In this document: positions 8,980 to 18,218 of the stretch, piece after piece
How positions within the stretch are numbered: the stretch's first letter is position 1
How the letters are laid out: every line of letters starts with the position of its first letter
Assembly (NCBI GenBank): GCA_046297455.1
Contig: JBKBIT010000006.1
Span: 110,954 to 174,953 of the forward strand
Direction of reading: 5' to 3'
From: ZYF759 sp046297455
Lineage (GTDB): Bacteria; Pseudomonadota; Alphaproteobacteria; Rhizobiales; Rhizobiaceae
DNA length: 64,000 nt
Program-made: the position numbers and the translations under genes
Notes under the pieces: model-generated
The model's input: the letters and a program-made list of their open reading frames with translations, nothing else
What the model was told of the DNA's origin: nothing
Database searches by the model: none

Positions 8980-9741
8980 GTGACGTCAACGAAGACCACA
9001 TCCGGCCAATTCAATCGCCGCCACATCTTGATGGCGGCCTCCGCCAGCATCGCTGCGAGCGCATTGTCGGCCTGCACATCGACGCCACCGCCACAGGGCA
9101 GCGCGTCGCCCGCCACTCCGGCTCGGCCGGCACCGCCCCCCCGGCTGCAGCCGTTCCAGCCCATGTATGGTGCGATGCGAGACGGCGGTTTCGATCTGCC
9201 TGCCGTACCAATCGAGCGCATCGATCCGCGCTTCTATCGACAGATGGTCGACGACCCCACTGGCGAGGCGCCCGGCACAGTCGTAGTCGATACGTCGAAC
9301 CATTTCCTCTACTTCACACAGCCTGGCGGCCGCGCCATGCGCTATGGCGTCGGGCTGGGACGTGCCGGCTTCGAGTGGTCTGGACGCGGCATCATCGAGT
9401 GGAAGCAGGAATGGCCGCGCTGGTGCCCACCCGACGAGATGATCGGACGCCAGCCGGAATTGTCCCAGTATCGCTGCACCCAGGTTCCCGGCACCAATCG
9501 CTGGGAAGGTGGCATGCAGGGTGGGTTGAACAATCCCCTCGGCGCGCGCGCGCATTACATCTTCCAGAACGGCCGCGACACGCTCTATCGCGTTCATGGC
9601 TCGCCGGAATGGTGGTCGATCGGGACGTCCGTCTCCTCAGGCTGCGTCCGCATGATCAACCAGGACGTGATCGACCTCTACGATCGCGTGCCGGAGAAGA
9701 CGCCGATCGTGGTTCGCTCGGGAATGAGCAGGTCCGCCTAG
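8980..9741 (+). CDS. L,D-transpeptidase (YkuD domain) lipoprotein
   Basis: A 253-residue secreted protein that begins with GTG after a strong AAGGGGG ribosome site. The N-terminus has a Tat-like double arginine (FNRRHILMAAS) and a lipobox (ALSAC), so it is probably an exported lipoprotein. The C-terminal YkuD domain has the catalytic pair His206 (RVHGSPEWW) and Cys222 in the SSGCVRM motif. These enzymes make 3-3 peptidoglycan cross-links or attach proteins to the wall, which is a prominent activity in Rhizobiales. A Pro-rich linker of about 25 residues follows the lipobox. Confidence 0.9.
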   Translation: MTSTKTTSGQFNRRHILMAASASIAASALSACTSTPPPQGSASPATPARPAPPPRLQPFQPMYGAMRDGGFDLPAVPIERIDPRFYRQMVDDPTGEAPGTVVVDTSNHFLYFTQPGGRAMRYGVGLGRAGFEWSGRGIIEWKQEWPRWCPPDEMIGRQPELSQYRCTQVPGTNRWEGGMQGGLNNPLGARAHYIFQNGRDTLYRVHGSPEWWSIGTSVSSGCVRMINQDVIDLYDRVPEKTPIVVRSGMSRSA

Positions 9742-9758
9742 CGGTTATGCGGCGCGGG

Positions 9759-11333
9759 TCAGCGTTTCAGACTGCCCAGCACGCCGCGCACGATGGCCCT
9801 GCCGACACCGGAACCGACGGAGCGGACGACCGACTTGATCGCCGCTTCGGCCACGCCCTGGCGATTCGACGCGCGCCCGGTGCCGCCGCCCCCCAGACCG
9901 AAATCGGGTAGACCCCAGCCACCACCGGCCGGCGCCGGTGCCGGTTGGGGCGGCCCAGATGGTGCCTGTTGCGCCGGTGCGCGTGCGGCGGCGGCCGCAG
10001 CTTCGGCTGCCTCGCGGCTGCGTGCGGCTTCTTCGGCCTGTTTCTTGAGCAATTCATAGGCGGACTCGCGGTCGACCGTCTGCTCGTAGCGGCCAGCGAC
10101 CGGGCTCTGGGCGATGACAGAAGCGCGCTCTGCATCGCTGAGGACGCCAATGCGAGACGATGGGGGACGGATCAGGGTGCGCTGGACCATGGAAGGGGCG
10201 CCGTCGGCCTGCAGGGTGGAAACCAGCGCCTCGCCCGTCCCGAGCTTGGTGATCGCTTCATAACTGTCGAAATCTGGATTGGGGCGGAAAGTGTCGGCCG
10301 CTGTCTTCACGGCACGCTGCTCGCGGGGAGAATAGGCGCGCAATGCATGTTGAACACGGTTGCCGAGCTGCGCCAGCACCGTCTCGGGCACGTCGAGCGG
10401 GTTTTGGGTGACGAAATAGACACCCACCCCCTTGGACCGGATCAGCCGCACCACCTGCTCGATACGTTCCAGAAGCGCGCGCGAAGCGTCGCTGAAAAGC
10501 AGATGCGCCTCGTCGAAGAAGAACACCAGCCGCGGCTTCGGCGGGTCGCCAATCTCGGGCAGCTTTTCGAACAATTCGGACAACAGCCAAAGCAGAAATG
10601 TGGCGTAGACGCGCGGGCTTGTCATCAACCGTTCGGCAGCAAGCACGTTAATCGCGCCGCGACCGTCGCGCGCGGTGCGCATCAGTTCCATCACGTCCAG
10701 AGCCGGCTCGCCGAAGAAGCGGTCGCCACCCTGCTGTTCCAGCACCAGCAGCGAGCGCTGGATGGCGCCGACGGAAGCTCGCGTGACGTTGCCGTAGCGC
10801 GCGCCGATTTCACTCGCGCGTTCGGCAAGATTGGCCAGCATGGCCTGCAGGTCCTTCATGTCGAGAAGCAGGAGGCCTTCTTCGTCGGCAATACGGAACG
10901 CGATGTTGAGCACGCCTTCCTGGGCGTCGGTCAGGTTCATCAGCCGTGACAGAAGCAGCGGCCCCATCTCGGTGACGGTGGCGCGGACCGGGTGGCCCCG
11001 CTCGCCGAAGACATCCCAGAAGACGACCGGAAAGCCCTCGTGGGCGTAGTTCTCCATGCCGATCGTTTCGGCGCGCTTGGTCAGGAAATCCTTGGGTTCT
11101 CCCGGCATGGCAAGGCCTGCCACATCGCCCTTGATATCGGCGCAGAAGACCGGCACGCCCGCATTGGAAAAGCCTTCTGCCATGATCTGCAAGGACACCG
11201 TCTTGCCGGTACCCGTCGCGCCGGTGACCATGCCGTGGCGGTTCGCCTTTCCAAGCAGCAGTTCCTCCGGACCCTGTATCACATCGTCCGGTAGACGGCT
11301 GGCGCCCAGAAATACGCTTTCGTCATGCCACAT
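9759..11333 (-). CDS. HerA-like ATPase (DUF853, YjgR type)
   Basis: A 524-residue ATPase of the HerA/FtsK superfamily. Walker A is GATGTGKT (residues 38-45), and the Walker B region reads LVFFFDEAHLLF. The C-terminal 110 residues are a Lys/Glu/Ala-rich segment followed by a Pro/Ala/Gly linker and a small hydrophobic-basic tail. The family is widespread and its cellular role is poorly defined; no NurA nuclease is adjacent. The ATG at 11333 follows GGGGGA at a normal distance, and an in-frame TTG 15 bases upstream was rejected. It ends only 17 bases from the convergent transpeptidase gene. Confidence 0.85.
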   Translation of the reverse strand: MWHDESVFLGASRLPDDVIQGPEELLLGKANRHGMVTGATGTGKTVSLQIMAEGFSNAGVPVFCADIKGDVAGLAMPGEPKDFLTKRAETIGMENYAHEGFPVVFWDVFGERGHPVRATVTEMGPLLLSRLMNLTDAQEGVLNIAFRIADEEGLLLLDMKDLQAMLANLAERASEIGARYGNVTRASVGAIQRSLLVLEQQGGDRFFGEPALDVMELMRTARDGRGAINVLAAERLMTSPRVYATFLLWLLSELFEKLPEIGDPPKPRLVFFFDEAHLLFSDASRALLERIEQVVRLIRSKGVGVYFVTQNPLDVPETVLAQLGNRVQHALRAYSPREQRAVKTAADTFRPNPDFDSYEAITKLGTGEALVSTLQADGAPSMVQRTLIRPPSSRIGVLSDAERASVIAQSPVAGRYEQTVDRESAYELLKKQAEEAARSREAAEAAAAAARAPAQQAPSGPPQPAPAPAGGGWGLPDFGLGGGGTGRASNRQGVAEAAIKSVVRSVGSGVGRAIVRGVLGSLKR

Positions 11334-11518
11334 GGTCAGATCCCCCAACTGCGCCTTTGGCTGCCATTGCGGCAGGCTTCCAACGATTTATAGGCGGCGG
11401 CGTTGCGCCTCACAATCCGGGTTGGGACAATGGCCGAAAAACACCTTGGCACACAGAGAATGATTGCGACCTCAGGTGATCGGCCATAGACTTCGCACGC
11501 GCACAAACGGGGACGGAA

Positions 11519-12919
11519 ATGAAGGCGGCGAGCATCAGCAAAAGCAGATTTCCGCCGATCGACCAATCGCAATGGTTGGACCGGGAGGCAGAGGCACCGG
11601 AAATCGCTTCGTTCGGCAGCTCCGTGCTTGAACGTCGCGCCGGACCGACGCCGACTGCCTACCGGCGTCGGGCGCGCCCGGCTTGGCGCATCCTGCAGCG
11701 CATCGACGATCCCGATCCGAAAGCAGCCAATGCACAGGCGCTTCTCGATATCGAAGCCGGCGCAACCGGGCTGGCCATCGTTTTCCAAGGGGCTCCCAAC
11801 GCTTTCGGCCGTGGCCTGCCTGCGCGATCCGATGTTCTGGATACCGTGCTTGCCGATGTCCCGCTCGGCAAGATCCATCTGCGCCTTGACCCCCATTCCC
11901 TCAGCCGGACCTCGGTTGATTGGCTGGCGGCGCTGCTTGCATCGCGCAAGGTGGAAGCCTCGCGCCTGAGCCTTTCCTTCGGGCTCGACCCGGCAGCCAT
12001 CCTGGCCGGCACCGGCAGCTACAAGATGTCTCTGGAAGCGCTGGAGGCGTCCCTGCCGCAATCACTCGCCCATTTCTTCGCCATGGGACTGCCAGCCGTG
12101 GTGCTCGAAGCCGATGGACGCGTGGCGCACAATGCGGGCGCCACGGAGACCCAGGAACTCGGCATCATGCTGTCGGCGGCGATCTCGCATCTGCGCATGT
12201 TTGAGGCTGCGCGCCAGCCCCTGATGTATGCCGCGCCGCATATCGGCTTCGCGGTTTCGGTCGACCAGGACCAGTTCATGTCGATCATCAAGGTCAGGGC
12301 GCTGCGCAAATTGTGGGTGAAGGCCCAGGAAACCTGCGGCATCCCCCCTTCGCGGGCAGCCATTCACGCCGAATCCTCCTACCGGATGCTGTCATCGGCC
12401 GATCCGCAGACCAACATGCTCAGAAACGCCTATGCCGGCCTCGGCGCAGTCATCGGCGGGGTGGATTCGCTGTCGCTTCTGCCGGTGGGCATCGAAACAG
12501 GTCATGCCGATGCGGCGGCCCGGTCCGCGTCGCTGAAGAGCCAGGTCCTGGTGGCGCGCGAAAGCTACGCTGCCTTCGTTGCCGATCCCTGGCCACGCGT
12601 TACGGGCCTGGAAGCACAGGTTGCGGCCTTGTGCGAGGCGGCCTGGGAAGAGTTCCGGCGGATCGAGGACGAAGGCGGCATCCTGCGCAGCCTTGCGGCC
12701 GGAAAGATCCAGGAACGCGTTCTGGAATCGCGCGCGGGCAAGGCGAAGCTCTTTCGCGAGCAGCACCCGGACATGCTGGAATCGCGGACGGTTTCGGCGC
12801 CACCGCCGCCTCCGGACATCCCCGAAGATGCACCTGCACGTTGTCTGCCGCTCACGCCGGCACTGGTGGAGCAATACGAACCGCCCGAACCGATCGAGGA
12901 TCTGGTGGCGGAAAGCTGA
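11519..12919 (+). CDS. methylmalonyl-CoA mutase family protein, small (MutA-type) subunit without B12 domain
   Basis: A 466-residue protein that matches the TIM-barrel mutase domain of methylmalonyl-CoA mutases. The segment IHAESSYRMLSSADPQTNMLRNA, followed by AVIGGVDSLSLLP, is the typical mutase core. The C-terminal cobalamin-binding DxHxxG module is absent and the protein ends in a Pro-rich tail, as in MutA small subunits, which are structural partners of catalytic MutB. No MutB gene is adjacent, so the partner must lie elsewhere, or this is a diverged stand-alone homologue. ATG 11519 follows GGACGG. Confidence 0.75.
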   Translation: MKAASISKSRFPPIDQSQWLDREAEAPEIASFGSSVLERRAGPTPTAYRRRARPAWRILQRIDDPDPKAANAQALLDIEAGATGLAIVFQGAPNAFGRGLPARSDVLDTVLADVPLGKIHLRLDPHSLSRTSVDWLAALLASRKVEASRLSLSFGLDPAAILAGTGSYKMSLEALEASLPQSLAHFFAMGLPAVVLEADGRVAHNAGATETQELGIMLSAAISHLRMFEAARQPLMYAAPHIGFAVSVDQDQFMSIIKVRALRKLWVKAQETCGIPPSRAAIHAESSYRMLSSADPQTNMLRNAYAGLGAVIGGVDSLSLLPVGIETGHADAAARSASLKSQVLVARESYAAFVADPWPRVTGLEAQVAALCEAAWEEFRRIEDEGGILRSLAAGKIQERVLESRAGKAKLFREQHPDMLESRTVSAPPPPPDIPEDAPARCLPLTPALVEQYEPPEPIEDLVAES

Positions 12920-12934
12920 GCTCGACGACGAGCG

Positions 12935-13423
12935 TCAGCCGCGTGGGGGAACGTCCAGCGCCATCAGCACCCATTCCTTGTCGTTGACCTCGACCACGTC
13001 ACCGACGGCCTTGCCGAAAAGGGCGCTCGCCAGCGGCGCGGCATGCGAGATCTTGCCATGTGCCGCGTCCGCCTCGTCCTCGCCGACGATCTTCCAGACA
13101 TGATCCTTGCCATCCTCGTCCTCGAGGGTCACGATCATGCCGAAGCGCACCACCGTCTCGTCCGGCTCCGGCTCCGGCTCCGACAGCTCCGCCGTCTCGC
13201 GCCGCGCATTCCAGTAGCGCAGGTCGCGCGAGACGAGCGCGATCTTCTCGCGGTTGGCCTCGGCCTCGGCCTTGGCAAGATCCTCGCGCAGGGTCGCGAT
13301 TTCGGTATCGATCTGGATCAGACCGCTGCGTGTGACGAGATTGCGATGCGAACTGACGGGCCGCTCGCCGATATCGGCGGTCGAAACATTGTCGTCCTGC
13401 TCGCGTTTGAATGCGCTGCTCAT
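12935..13423 (-). CDS. GreA/GreB family transcription elongation factor
   Basis: A 162-residue protein with the Gre layout: an N-terminal coiled coil (residues about 35-75, rich in Glu/Lys/Ala), a Glu/Pro/Asp-rich hinge, and a C-terminal FKBP-like domain with DVVEVNDKEWVLMAL. Gre factors stimulate transcript cleavage by stalled RNA polymerase. The N-terminal 30 residues differ from classical GreA, so it belongs to the wider family (GreB- or Rnk-like) and need not be the housekeeping GreA. It is the last gene of a run SDR, asparaginase, Gre on the minus strand. Confidence 0.8.
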   Translation of the reverse strand: MSSAFKREQDDNVSTADIGERPVSSHRNLVTRSGLIQIDTEIATLREDLAKAEAEANREKIALVSRDLRYWNARRETAELSEPEPEPDETVVRFGMIVTLEDEDGKDHVWKIVGEDEADAAHGKISHAAPLASALFGKAVGDVVEVNDKEWVLMALDVPPRG

Positions 13424-13484
13424 GGCATAAAGCTAGGGTCTTCGGTCCCCGATAACAAGGAAGTCCGCACTTTTGGCGCGACAA

Positions 13485-14489
13485 TCACCCCAGTTCGGCA
13501 GTCGGCCGAAGGACGCCGACCGGGATCTCGTTCCAGTTCTTCAGTTCCGGGCGCGCCATCGCGGCCAGGCGGGGGGCCAGCACCGCATCGTCCTTGAAGA
13601 GCCCCGCCAGGACCGTCGCGATCATCACCTCGGCAGCCCTGCCCGCGCCGTCGTCGCATTTGAGCGCAATACCGATCCCGAGCTCGGGAATTGCCGCGCA
13701 ATAGACGCCTTCCGCACCGATCTTGACCATCAGGCGGCCGTTGTCCGCCTCCATCAGCCGCGTGTCCATGCGATCCGTGCCGGCCATGTACCAGGGTTCT
13801 GCCATGCAGGCGGCCAGGATGCGTCGCGCGGCCTTTGCACGTTCGGGGCCAAGGCCGACGCCCGTCGCCATGCGGGCGAACCCCAGCGCCAGCGCATCAA
13901 GTCCGATCGCATAGGTCGGGATGGAACAGCCATCGACGCCGCAGACATCCTCGCCATGCGCCCGGCCGGTGACGCTCTCCATTGCCTCGCGCACCGAATG
14001 CTGCATGGCATGATTGCGTCCGACATAGCCGCGATGGTCGATGCCGGCATGGACGCAGGTGCAGACGAAGCCGGCATGCTTGCCCGAGCAGTTGTTGTGA
14101 AGCCAGGACGGCGCGCCGCCCTCGCGGGCGAGCTGATAGGCGGCCTGCTCCCTGCCGGGCCAATGGGCACCGCATTCGAGCGCCTCGCCCGAAACCCCTG
14201 CCCGCGCCAGCATGTCGAGCGCCAGCGTTGCATGACCGGGCTCCCCCGAATGCGAGGCGCAGGCAAGCGCCAGTTCGCGATCTTTGAAGCCATAGGCATC
14301 GGCCGCGCCGCTTTCGACCAGCGGCAGGGCCTGGATCGCCTTTACCGCCGAGCGCGGAAAGACCGGCCGCTCGATATCGCCGATACGCCTGACCATGCCG
14401 CCATCAGCGTCGACGACCGCCACGGCACCTCGGTGGCGGCTCTCGACGACGTCCCCGCGTAGCACCTCGACCAGAACCGGATTGGACAT
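13485..14489 (-). CDS. asparaginase (PF06089 family, thermolabile rhizobial type)
   Basis: A 334-residue asparaginase of the family first defined in Rhizobium etli AnsA, unrelated to the E. coli enzymes. Family features are the start VLVEVLRGDVVESRHRGAV, the serine-containing PVFPRSAVKAIQALPLVES segment, HNNCSGKHAGFV and the C-terminal GIGIALKCDDGAGRA. It deaminates asparagine to aspartate and ammonia in the cytosol. The ATG at 14489 gives the normal start; the longer upstream frame overlaps the SDR gene and is not family-like. The SDR gene ends 73 bases upstream on the same strand. Confidence 0.9.
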   Translation of the reverse strand: MSNPVLVEVLRGDVVESRHRGAVAVVDADGGMVRRIGDIERPVFPRSAVKAIQALPLVESGAADAYGFKDRELALACASHSGEPGHATLALDMLARAGVSGEALECGAHWPGREQAAYQLAREGGAPSWLHNNCSGKHAGFVCTCVHAGIDHRGYVGRNHAMQHSVREAMESVTGRAHGEDVCGVDGCSIPTYAIGLDALALGFARMATGVGLGPERAKAARRILAACMAEPWYMAGTDRMDTRLMEADNGRLMVKIGAEGVYCAAIPELGIGIALKCDDGAGRAAEVMIATVLAGLFKDDAVLAPRLAAMARPELKNWNEIPVGVLRPTAELG

Positions 14490-14562
14490 GCAGACCCTCG
14501 CTCGCTTCGCGGCCGCGCTTAGGCCGCTGTGAGGAGAAAGGCAAAGGAATTCTGGTGCTGGC

Positions 14563-15309
14563 TTACCGCTCCGTGCGCATGATGCCAGCAACGGTGAAGC
14601 CGCCATCCACCACCAGCGTGTGCCCGTTGACGAAGCTGGCCTCGGGCGACAGTAGGAAGCTGATCGCCGCGGCGATCTCTTCCGGCTCGGCATAGCGGCG
14701 TTGCGGCACGCGCTCGATCCAATGGCGGCGGTCCTCGTCAGTATGGAGCGAACTCACCAGTGGCGTATCGACCGGCCCCGGCGCGACCGAGTTGACCCGC
14801 ACTCCGCGTGAAGCCAGTTCGGTGGCCATCACTTCGGTCACCAGCCGCACACCTGCCTTGGAAGCACCGTAGGCGACCCTGCCCTTGTTGGCGCGCGCGC
14901 CCGATACGGACCCCAGCGTGACGATCGACAGCGCATCGCCCATGCGTTCGACGGCGGCCTGGGCGCAGATGAAGGTGCCCACCAGATTGACGTCCAGCAC
15001 CTGGCGGAAGAGTTCGGCACTGGTGTCTTCGACGCGCACGTCGCGCGCAATGCCGGCAGAGGTGACCAAGCCACCGATGGGGCCGAGCAGATCAACCACA
15101 TGATCGAACACGTCGGAGACTTCTTCCTCGTCGGTGACGTCGACCCGCAGGAAGGCGGCTTCTGCGTCCTGAAAGCGCTCTTCAGCCTCGGCCAGCGCTT
15201 CGGCATCCGCGTCGAGCAACGCGACGGGCCAACCATCCTCGATCAGTCGGGTCACCGTCGCCAAGCCTATACCGGAGGCTCCCCCCGTCACCACGGCCGA
15301 CAGCTTCAT
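14563..15309 (-). CDS. short-chain dehydrogenase/reductase (SDR)
   Basis: A 248-residue classical SDR. The NAD(P) loop is TGGASGIG (residues 8-15), and the catalytic Tyr147 and Lys151 are in YGASK, with Ser134/Ser136 nearby. The usual NNAG motif reads TSAG. The C-terminal SFVNGHTLVVDGG is typical of FabG-like enzymes. The substrate cannot be inferred. It is divergent from betI, sharing a 157-bp upstream region that contains the betI-proximal palindrome, so shared regulation is possible. It may be cotranscribed with the asparaginase gene downstream. Confidence 0.88.
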   Translation of the reverse strand: MKLSAVVTGGASGIGLATVTRLIEDGWPVALLDADAEALAEAEERFQDAEAAFLRVDVTDEEEVSDVFDHVVDLLGPIGGLVTSAGIARDVRVEDTSAELFRQVLDVNLVGTFICAQAAVERMGDALSIVTLGSVSGARANKGRVAYGASKAGVRLVTEVMATELASRGVRVNSVAPGPVDTPLVSSLHTDEDRRHWIERVPQRRYAEPEEIAAAISFLLSPEASFVNGHTLVVDGGFTVAGIMRTER

Positions 15310-15416
15310 GCGCCACCTCCCCAGTCCGGCGGCTATCGCCGCATCTCTTCACTCTACCACGCCTGCGCTGCATTTGCGCGCTCTGATGACCGCGGGATTC
15401 CAAGGCATAAGGCTTT

Positions 15417-15436
15417 TTGATTGATTCATCAGTCAA
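15417..15436. promoter_or_regulatory. putative BetI operator
   Basis: A 20-bp near-perfect dyad, TTGATTGAT-TC-ATCAGTCAA (8 of 9 arm positions pair), lies 31 bases before the betI start and between two divergent genes. TetR-family BetI repressors bind such dyads before their own operons and release them with choline. Assignment to BetI is inferred from position and symmetry. Confidence 0.7.
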
Positions 15437-15466
15437 TAAAAACTATCTTCTCCGTGGAGATACCAA

Positions 15467-16054
15467 ATGCCCAAGCTTGGAATGGAACCGCTGCGCCGCC
15501 GGGCGCTGATCGATGCCGCGATCCACGCCATTGGCGAGCGCGGTTCGCTCGACGTCACCGTGTCGGAAATCGCCGGCCGCGCGGGCGTGTCATCGGCGCT
15601 CGCGCATCACTATTTCGGCGGCAAGGAAGACCTGCTCGCCGCCACGATGCGCCACATCCTGCGAGAGCTCGGCCGCGACACGGTCATGGCCATGCGCCAT
15701 GCCGAGGGTCCGCGCGCCCGGATCGCCGCTGTTGTCGCGACCAGCTTCTCACCCTCGCAGTTCCGTCCTGCGACGATTGCCGCCTGGCTCGCCTTCTATG
15801 TCGAGGCGCAGCGATCGGACGCCATGCGGCGGCTCCTGAAGGTCTATGCGCGGCGGCTGCAATCGAACCTCGTCCACGATCTGCGCGCGCTGCTGCCGGC
15901 GCCGGAGGCCGTTCGCATGGCCGAAGCCATCGCCGCCCTCATTGACGGTCTCTACATCCGCCGCGCGCTGAAGGAAGGCGAGCCGGATGCGCGCTCGGCA
16001 ATCGCGCTGGTGGAGGATTATCTGGAAACAAAGCTCGGTTCGGGGACACAATGA
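15467..16054 (+). CDS. betI: choline-responsive TetR-family repressor BetI
   Basis: A 195-residue regulator. The N-terminal helix-turn-helix reads VTVSEIAGRAGVSSALAHHYFGGK, a BetI-type TetR DNA-binding domain, and the rest is the all-helical ligand domain (FRPATIAAWLAFYVEAQ, and an LIDGLYIRRAL segment). In Rhizobiales BetI represses the choline-to-betaine operon until choline binds. It is the first gene of betI-betC-gst-betA-orf-betB and overlaps betC by four bases (ATGA), so the two are translationally coupled. Confidence 0.95.
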   Translation: MPKLGMEPLRRRALIDAAIHAIGERGSLDVTVSEIAGRAGVSSALAHHYFGGKEDLLAATMRHILRELGRDTVMAMRHAEGPRARIAAVVATSFSPSQFRPATIAAWLAFYVEAQRSDAMRRLLKVYARRLQSNLVHDLRALLPAPEAVRMAEAIAALIDGLYIRRALKEGEPDARSAIALVEDYLETKLGSGTQ

Positions 16055-17577
16055 GCGCACGGCGCAATATTCTGATCATCATGGTCGACCAGCTCAATGG
16101 CACGCTCTTTCCCGACGGGCCGGCAGACTTCCTGCATGCGCCCCACCTGAAGGCGCTTGCCGACCGCTCGGCACGCTTTGTCAACAACTACACTGCCTCG
16201 CCGCTTTGCGCGCCGGCACGCGCTGCCTTCATGAGCGGCATGCTGCCCTCGCGAACCGGCGTCTACGACAATGCGGCGGAATTCCCCTCTTCGGTTCCCA
16301 CCTTCGCCCATCATTTGCGGGCGGCAGGCTACCAGACATGCCTGTCGGGCAAGATGCATTTCGTCGGCCCCGACCAGTTGCACGGTTTCGAGGAGCGGCT
16401 GACCACCGACATCTATCCAGCCGATTTCGGCTGGACGCCCGACTATCGCAAACCCGGCGAGCGCATCGACTGGTGGTACCACAATCTGGGTTCGGTGAAG
16501 GGCGCGGGCAGCGCCGAAATCACCAACCAGATGGAATATGACGACGAGGTCGCGTTCAACGCCACGCAGAAGCTCTACCAGCTGTCGCGCGAGAGCGAGG
16601 ATGGCGAGCGCCGTCCGTGGTGCCTGACGGTCTCCTTCACCCACCCGCACGATCCCTATGTCGCGCGGAAGAAATACTGGGACTTGTACGAGGATTGCGA
16701 GCGGCTTGAGCCTGATGTGGGCTTCATTCCGGCCGAGGAACAAGACCCCCATTCGCAACGCCTCTACCACGCCAGCGACTATGACGCCTTCAACATCACC
16801 GACGAAGACATTCGCCGGTCACGGCGGGCCTATTTCGCCAACATCTCCTATCTCGACGACCGGGTCGGCGAACTCGTCGACACGCTCGAGCGCACGCGAA
16901 TGCTCGACGACACGCTGATCCTGTTCTGCTCCGACCATGGCGACATGCTCGGCGAGCGCGGCCTGTGGTTCAAGATGTGCTTTTATGAAGGTTCGGCGCG
17001 CGTGCCGCTGATGATCGCCGGGCCGGGCGTGGAAGCCGGGAGCATTCCGACGCCCGTCTCCAATCTCGACATCTTGCCGACGCTGGCCGATCTCGCCGGC
17101 ATCGACATGGAAGCGATCATGCCGTGGACGGATGGGCAGTCGCTGGTGCCTCTGATGAAGGGCAAGGAGCGCAGCGAGCCCGTGCTCATGGAATACGCCG
17201 CCGAAGGCTCGTATGCACCGATGGTGGCCATCCGCGAGGGATGCTGGAAATACGTTCATTGCGAGATCGATCCGCCGCAGCTGTTCGATCTGGAAGCCGA
17301 CCCCCTCGAGATGGTCAACCTCGCCGCCGACCCGGTGCATGGCGCCCTGGTCGCAGAGTTCCTGGCTAAGGTACGCGCGCGCTGGGACATGCCCCGTTTC
17401 GACACCGAGGTGCGCGAGAGCCAGGCACGGCGCTGGGTCGTCTATCCAGCGCTCCGGAACGGCGCCTACTTTCCGTGGGACTTCCAGCCGCTGCAGAAGG
17501 CATCCGAGCGCTACATGCGCAACCACATGGATCTCAACGTGCTGGAAGACCGTCAGCGCTTCCCGAGAGGAGAATGA
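16051..17577 (+). CDS. betC: choline-sulfatase BetC
   Basis: A 508-residue type I sulfatase that hydrolyses choline-O-sulfate to choline and sulfate. The formylglycine-forming signature is SPLCAPARAAF, with Cys53 the residue to be converted and Arg57 in the CxPxR core. Metal-binding residues are in IIMVDQ at the N-terminus and FCSDHGDMLGERG later. The length matches rhizobial BetC (about 505-512). The sequence has no signal peptide, fitting a cytosolic enzyme. It is encoded between betI (4-base overlap) and a GST-like gene. Confidence 0.95.
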   Translation: MSARRNILIIMVDQLNGTLFPDGPADFLHAPHLKALADRSARFVNNYTASPLCAPARAAFMSGMLPSRTGVYDNAAEFPSSVPTFAHHLRAAGYQTCLSGKMHFVGPDQLHGFEERLTTDIYPADFGWTPDYRKPGERIDWWYHNLGSVKGAGSAEITNQMEYDDEVAFNATQKLYQLSRESEDGERRPWCLTVSFTHPHDPYVARKKYWDLYEDCERLEPDVGFIPAEEQDPHSQRLYHASDYDAFNITDEDIRRSRRAYFANISYLDDRVGELVDTLERTRMLDDTLILFCSDHGDMLGERGLWFKMCFYEGSARVPLMIAGPGVEAGSIPTPVSNLDILPTLADLAGIDMEAIMPWTDGQSLVPLMKGKERSEPVLMEYAAEGSYAPMVAIREGCWKYVHCEIDPPQLFDLEADPLEMVNLAADPVHGALVAEFLAKVRARWDMPRFDTEVRESQARRWVVYPALRNGAYFPWDFQPLQKASERYMRNHMDLNVLEDRQRFPRGE

Positions 17578-17579
17578 AC

Positions 17580-18218
17580 ATGCTTACTGTCTATGGCCGG
17601 GCGACGTCGATGAATGTCCAGTATGTGATGTGGGCGCTGGCCGAGTTGAAGCTCGCTCACGAACGGCTCGATTATGGCGGCGCATTCGGGCGGACTGACA
17701 GCGACGAGTACGGACGGATGAATCCGACCAGGCTCGTGCCGACTATCGTCGACGGCGACCTCACCCTTTGGGAGAGCGCGGCGATCGTCCGTTATCTGGG
17801 TGCCCGTTATGGCGGCGAGGATTTCTGGCCGTCGGATCCCGCGCAGCGCGCACCACTGGACATGTGGGCCGAATGGATCAAGACGGCGTTTTCGCATGTT
17901 CTGTTGATGGATCTCTTCGTTCCGCTGGTGCGGGTGCGCGAAGCCGACCGCGATCCCGCCGCTGTCGCAACTGGCGCGGAACGCATGAAGCCCCTGGCCA
18001 TGATGCTCGACCGACGGCTGGCTGGCGTTTCCTTTGTTGGCGGCGAGCAGGTCTGCTTTGCCGACATCATGATCGGGACCCCGCTCTATCGATACTACAC
18101 GATGGATTTCGAGCGCGCTGACACCCCCAATCTCGATGCCTATTACCAACGGCTGAATGAAAGGCCGGCTTTCCGCGACCACGTCATGGTCTCCTATGAA
18201 AGCCTGCGGGCGGTATGA
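17580..18218 (+). CDS. glutathione S-transferase-like protein inside the bet operon
   Basis: A 212-residue cytosolic GST-fold protein: an N-terminal thioredoxin-like domain with the substrate loop LVPTIVDGDLTLWESAAIVRYL (Glu-Ser gamma-glutamyl contact) and an all-helical C-terminal domain. The start at 17580 has GAGAGGAG seven bases upstream; an earlier ATG at 17574 overlaps that site. It ends with a four-base overlap into betA, so it is translated as part of the bet operon. GSTs are not part of the known choline pathway, so its role here is unknown. Confidence 0.88.
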   Translation: MLTVYGRATSMNVQYVMWALAELKLAHERLDYGGAFGRTDSDEYGRMNPTRLVPTIVDGDLTLWESAAIVRYLGARYGGEDFWPSDPAQRAPLDMWAEWIKTAFSHVLLMDLFVPLVRVREADRDPAAVATGAERMKPLAMMLDRRLAGVSFVGGEQVCFADIMIGTPLYRYYTMDFERADTPNLDAYYQRLNERPAFRDHVMVSYESLRAV

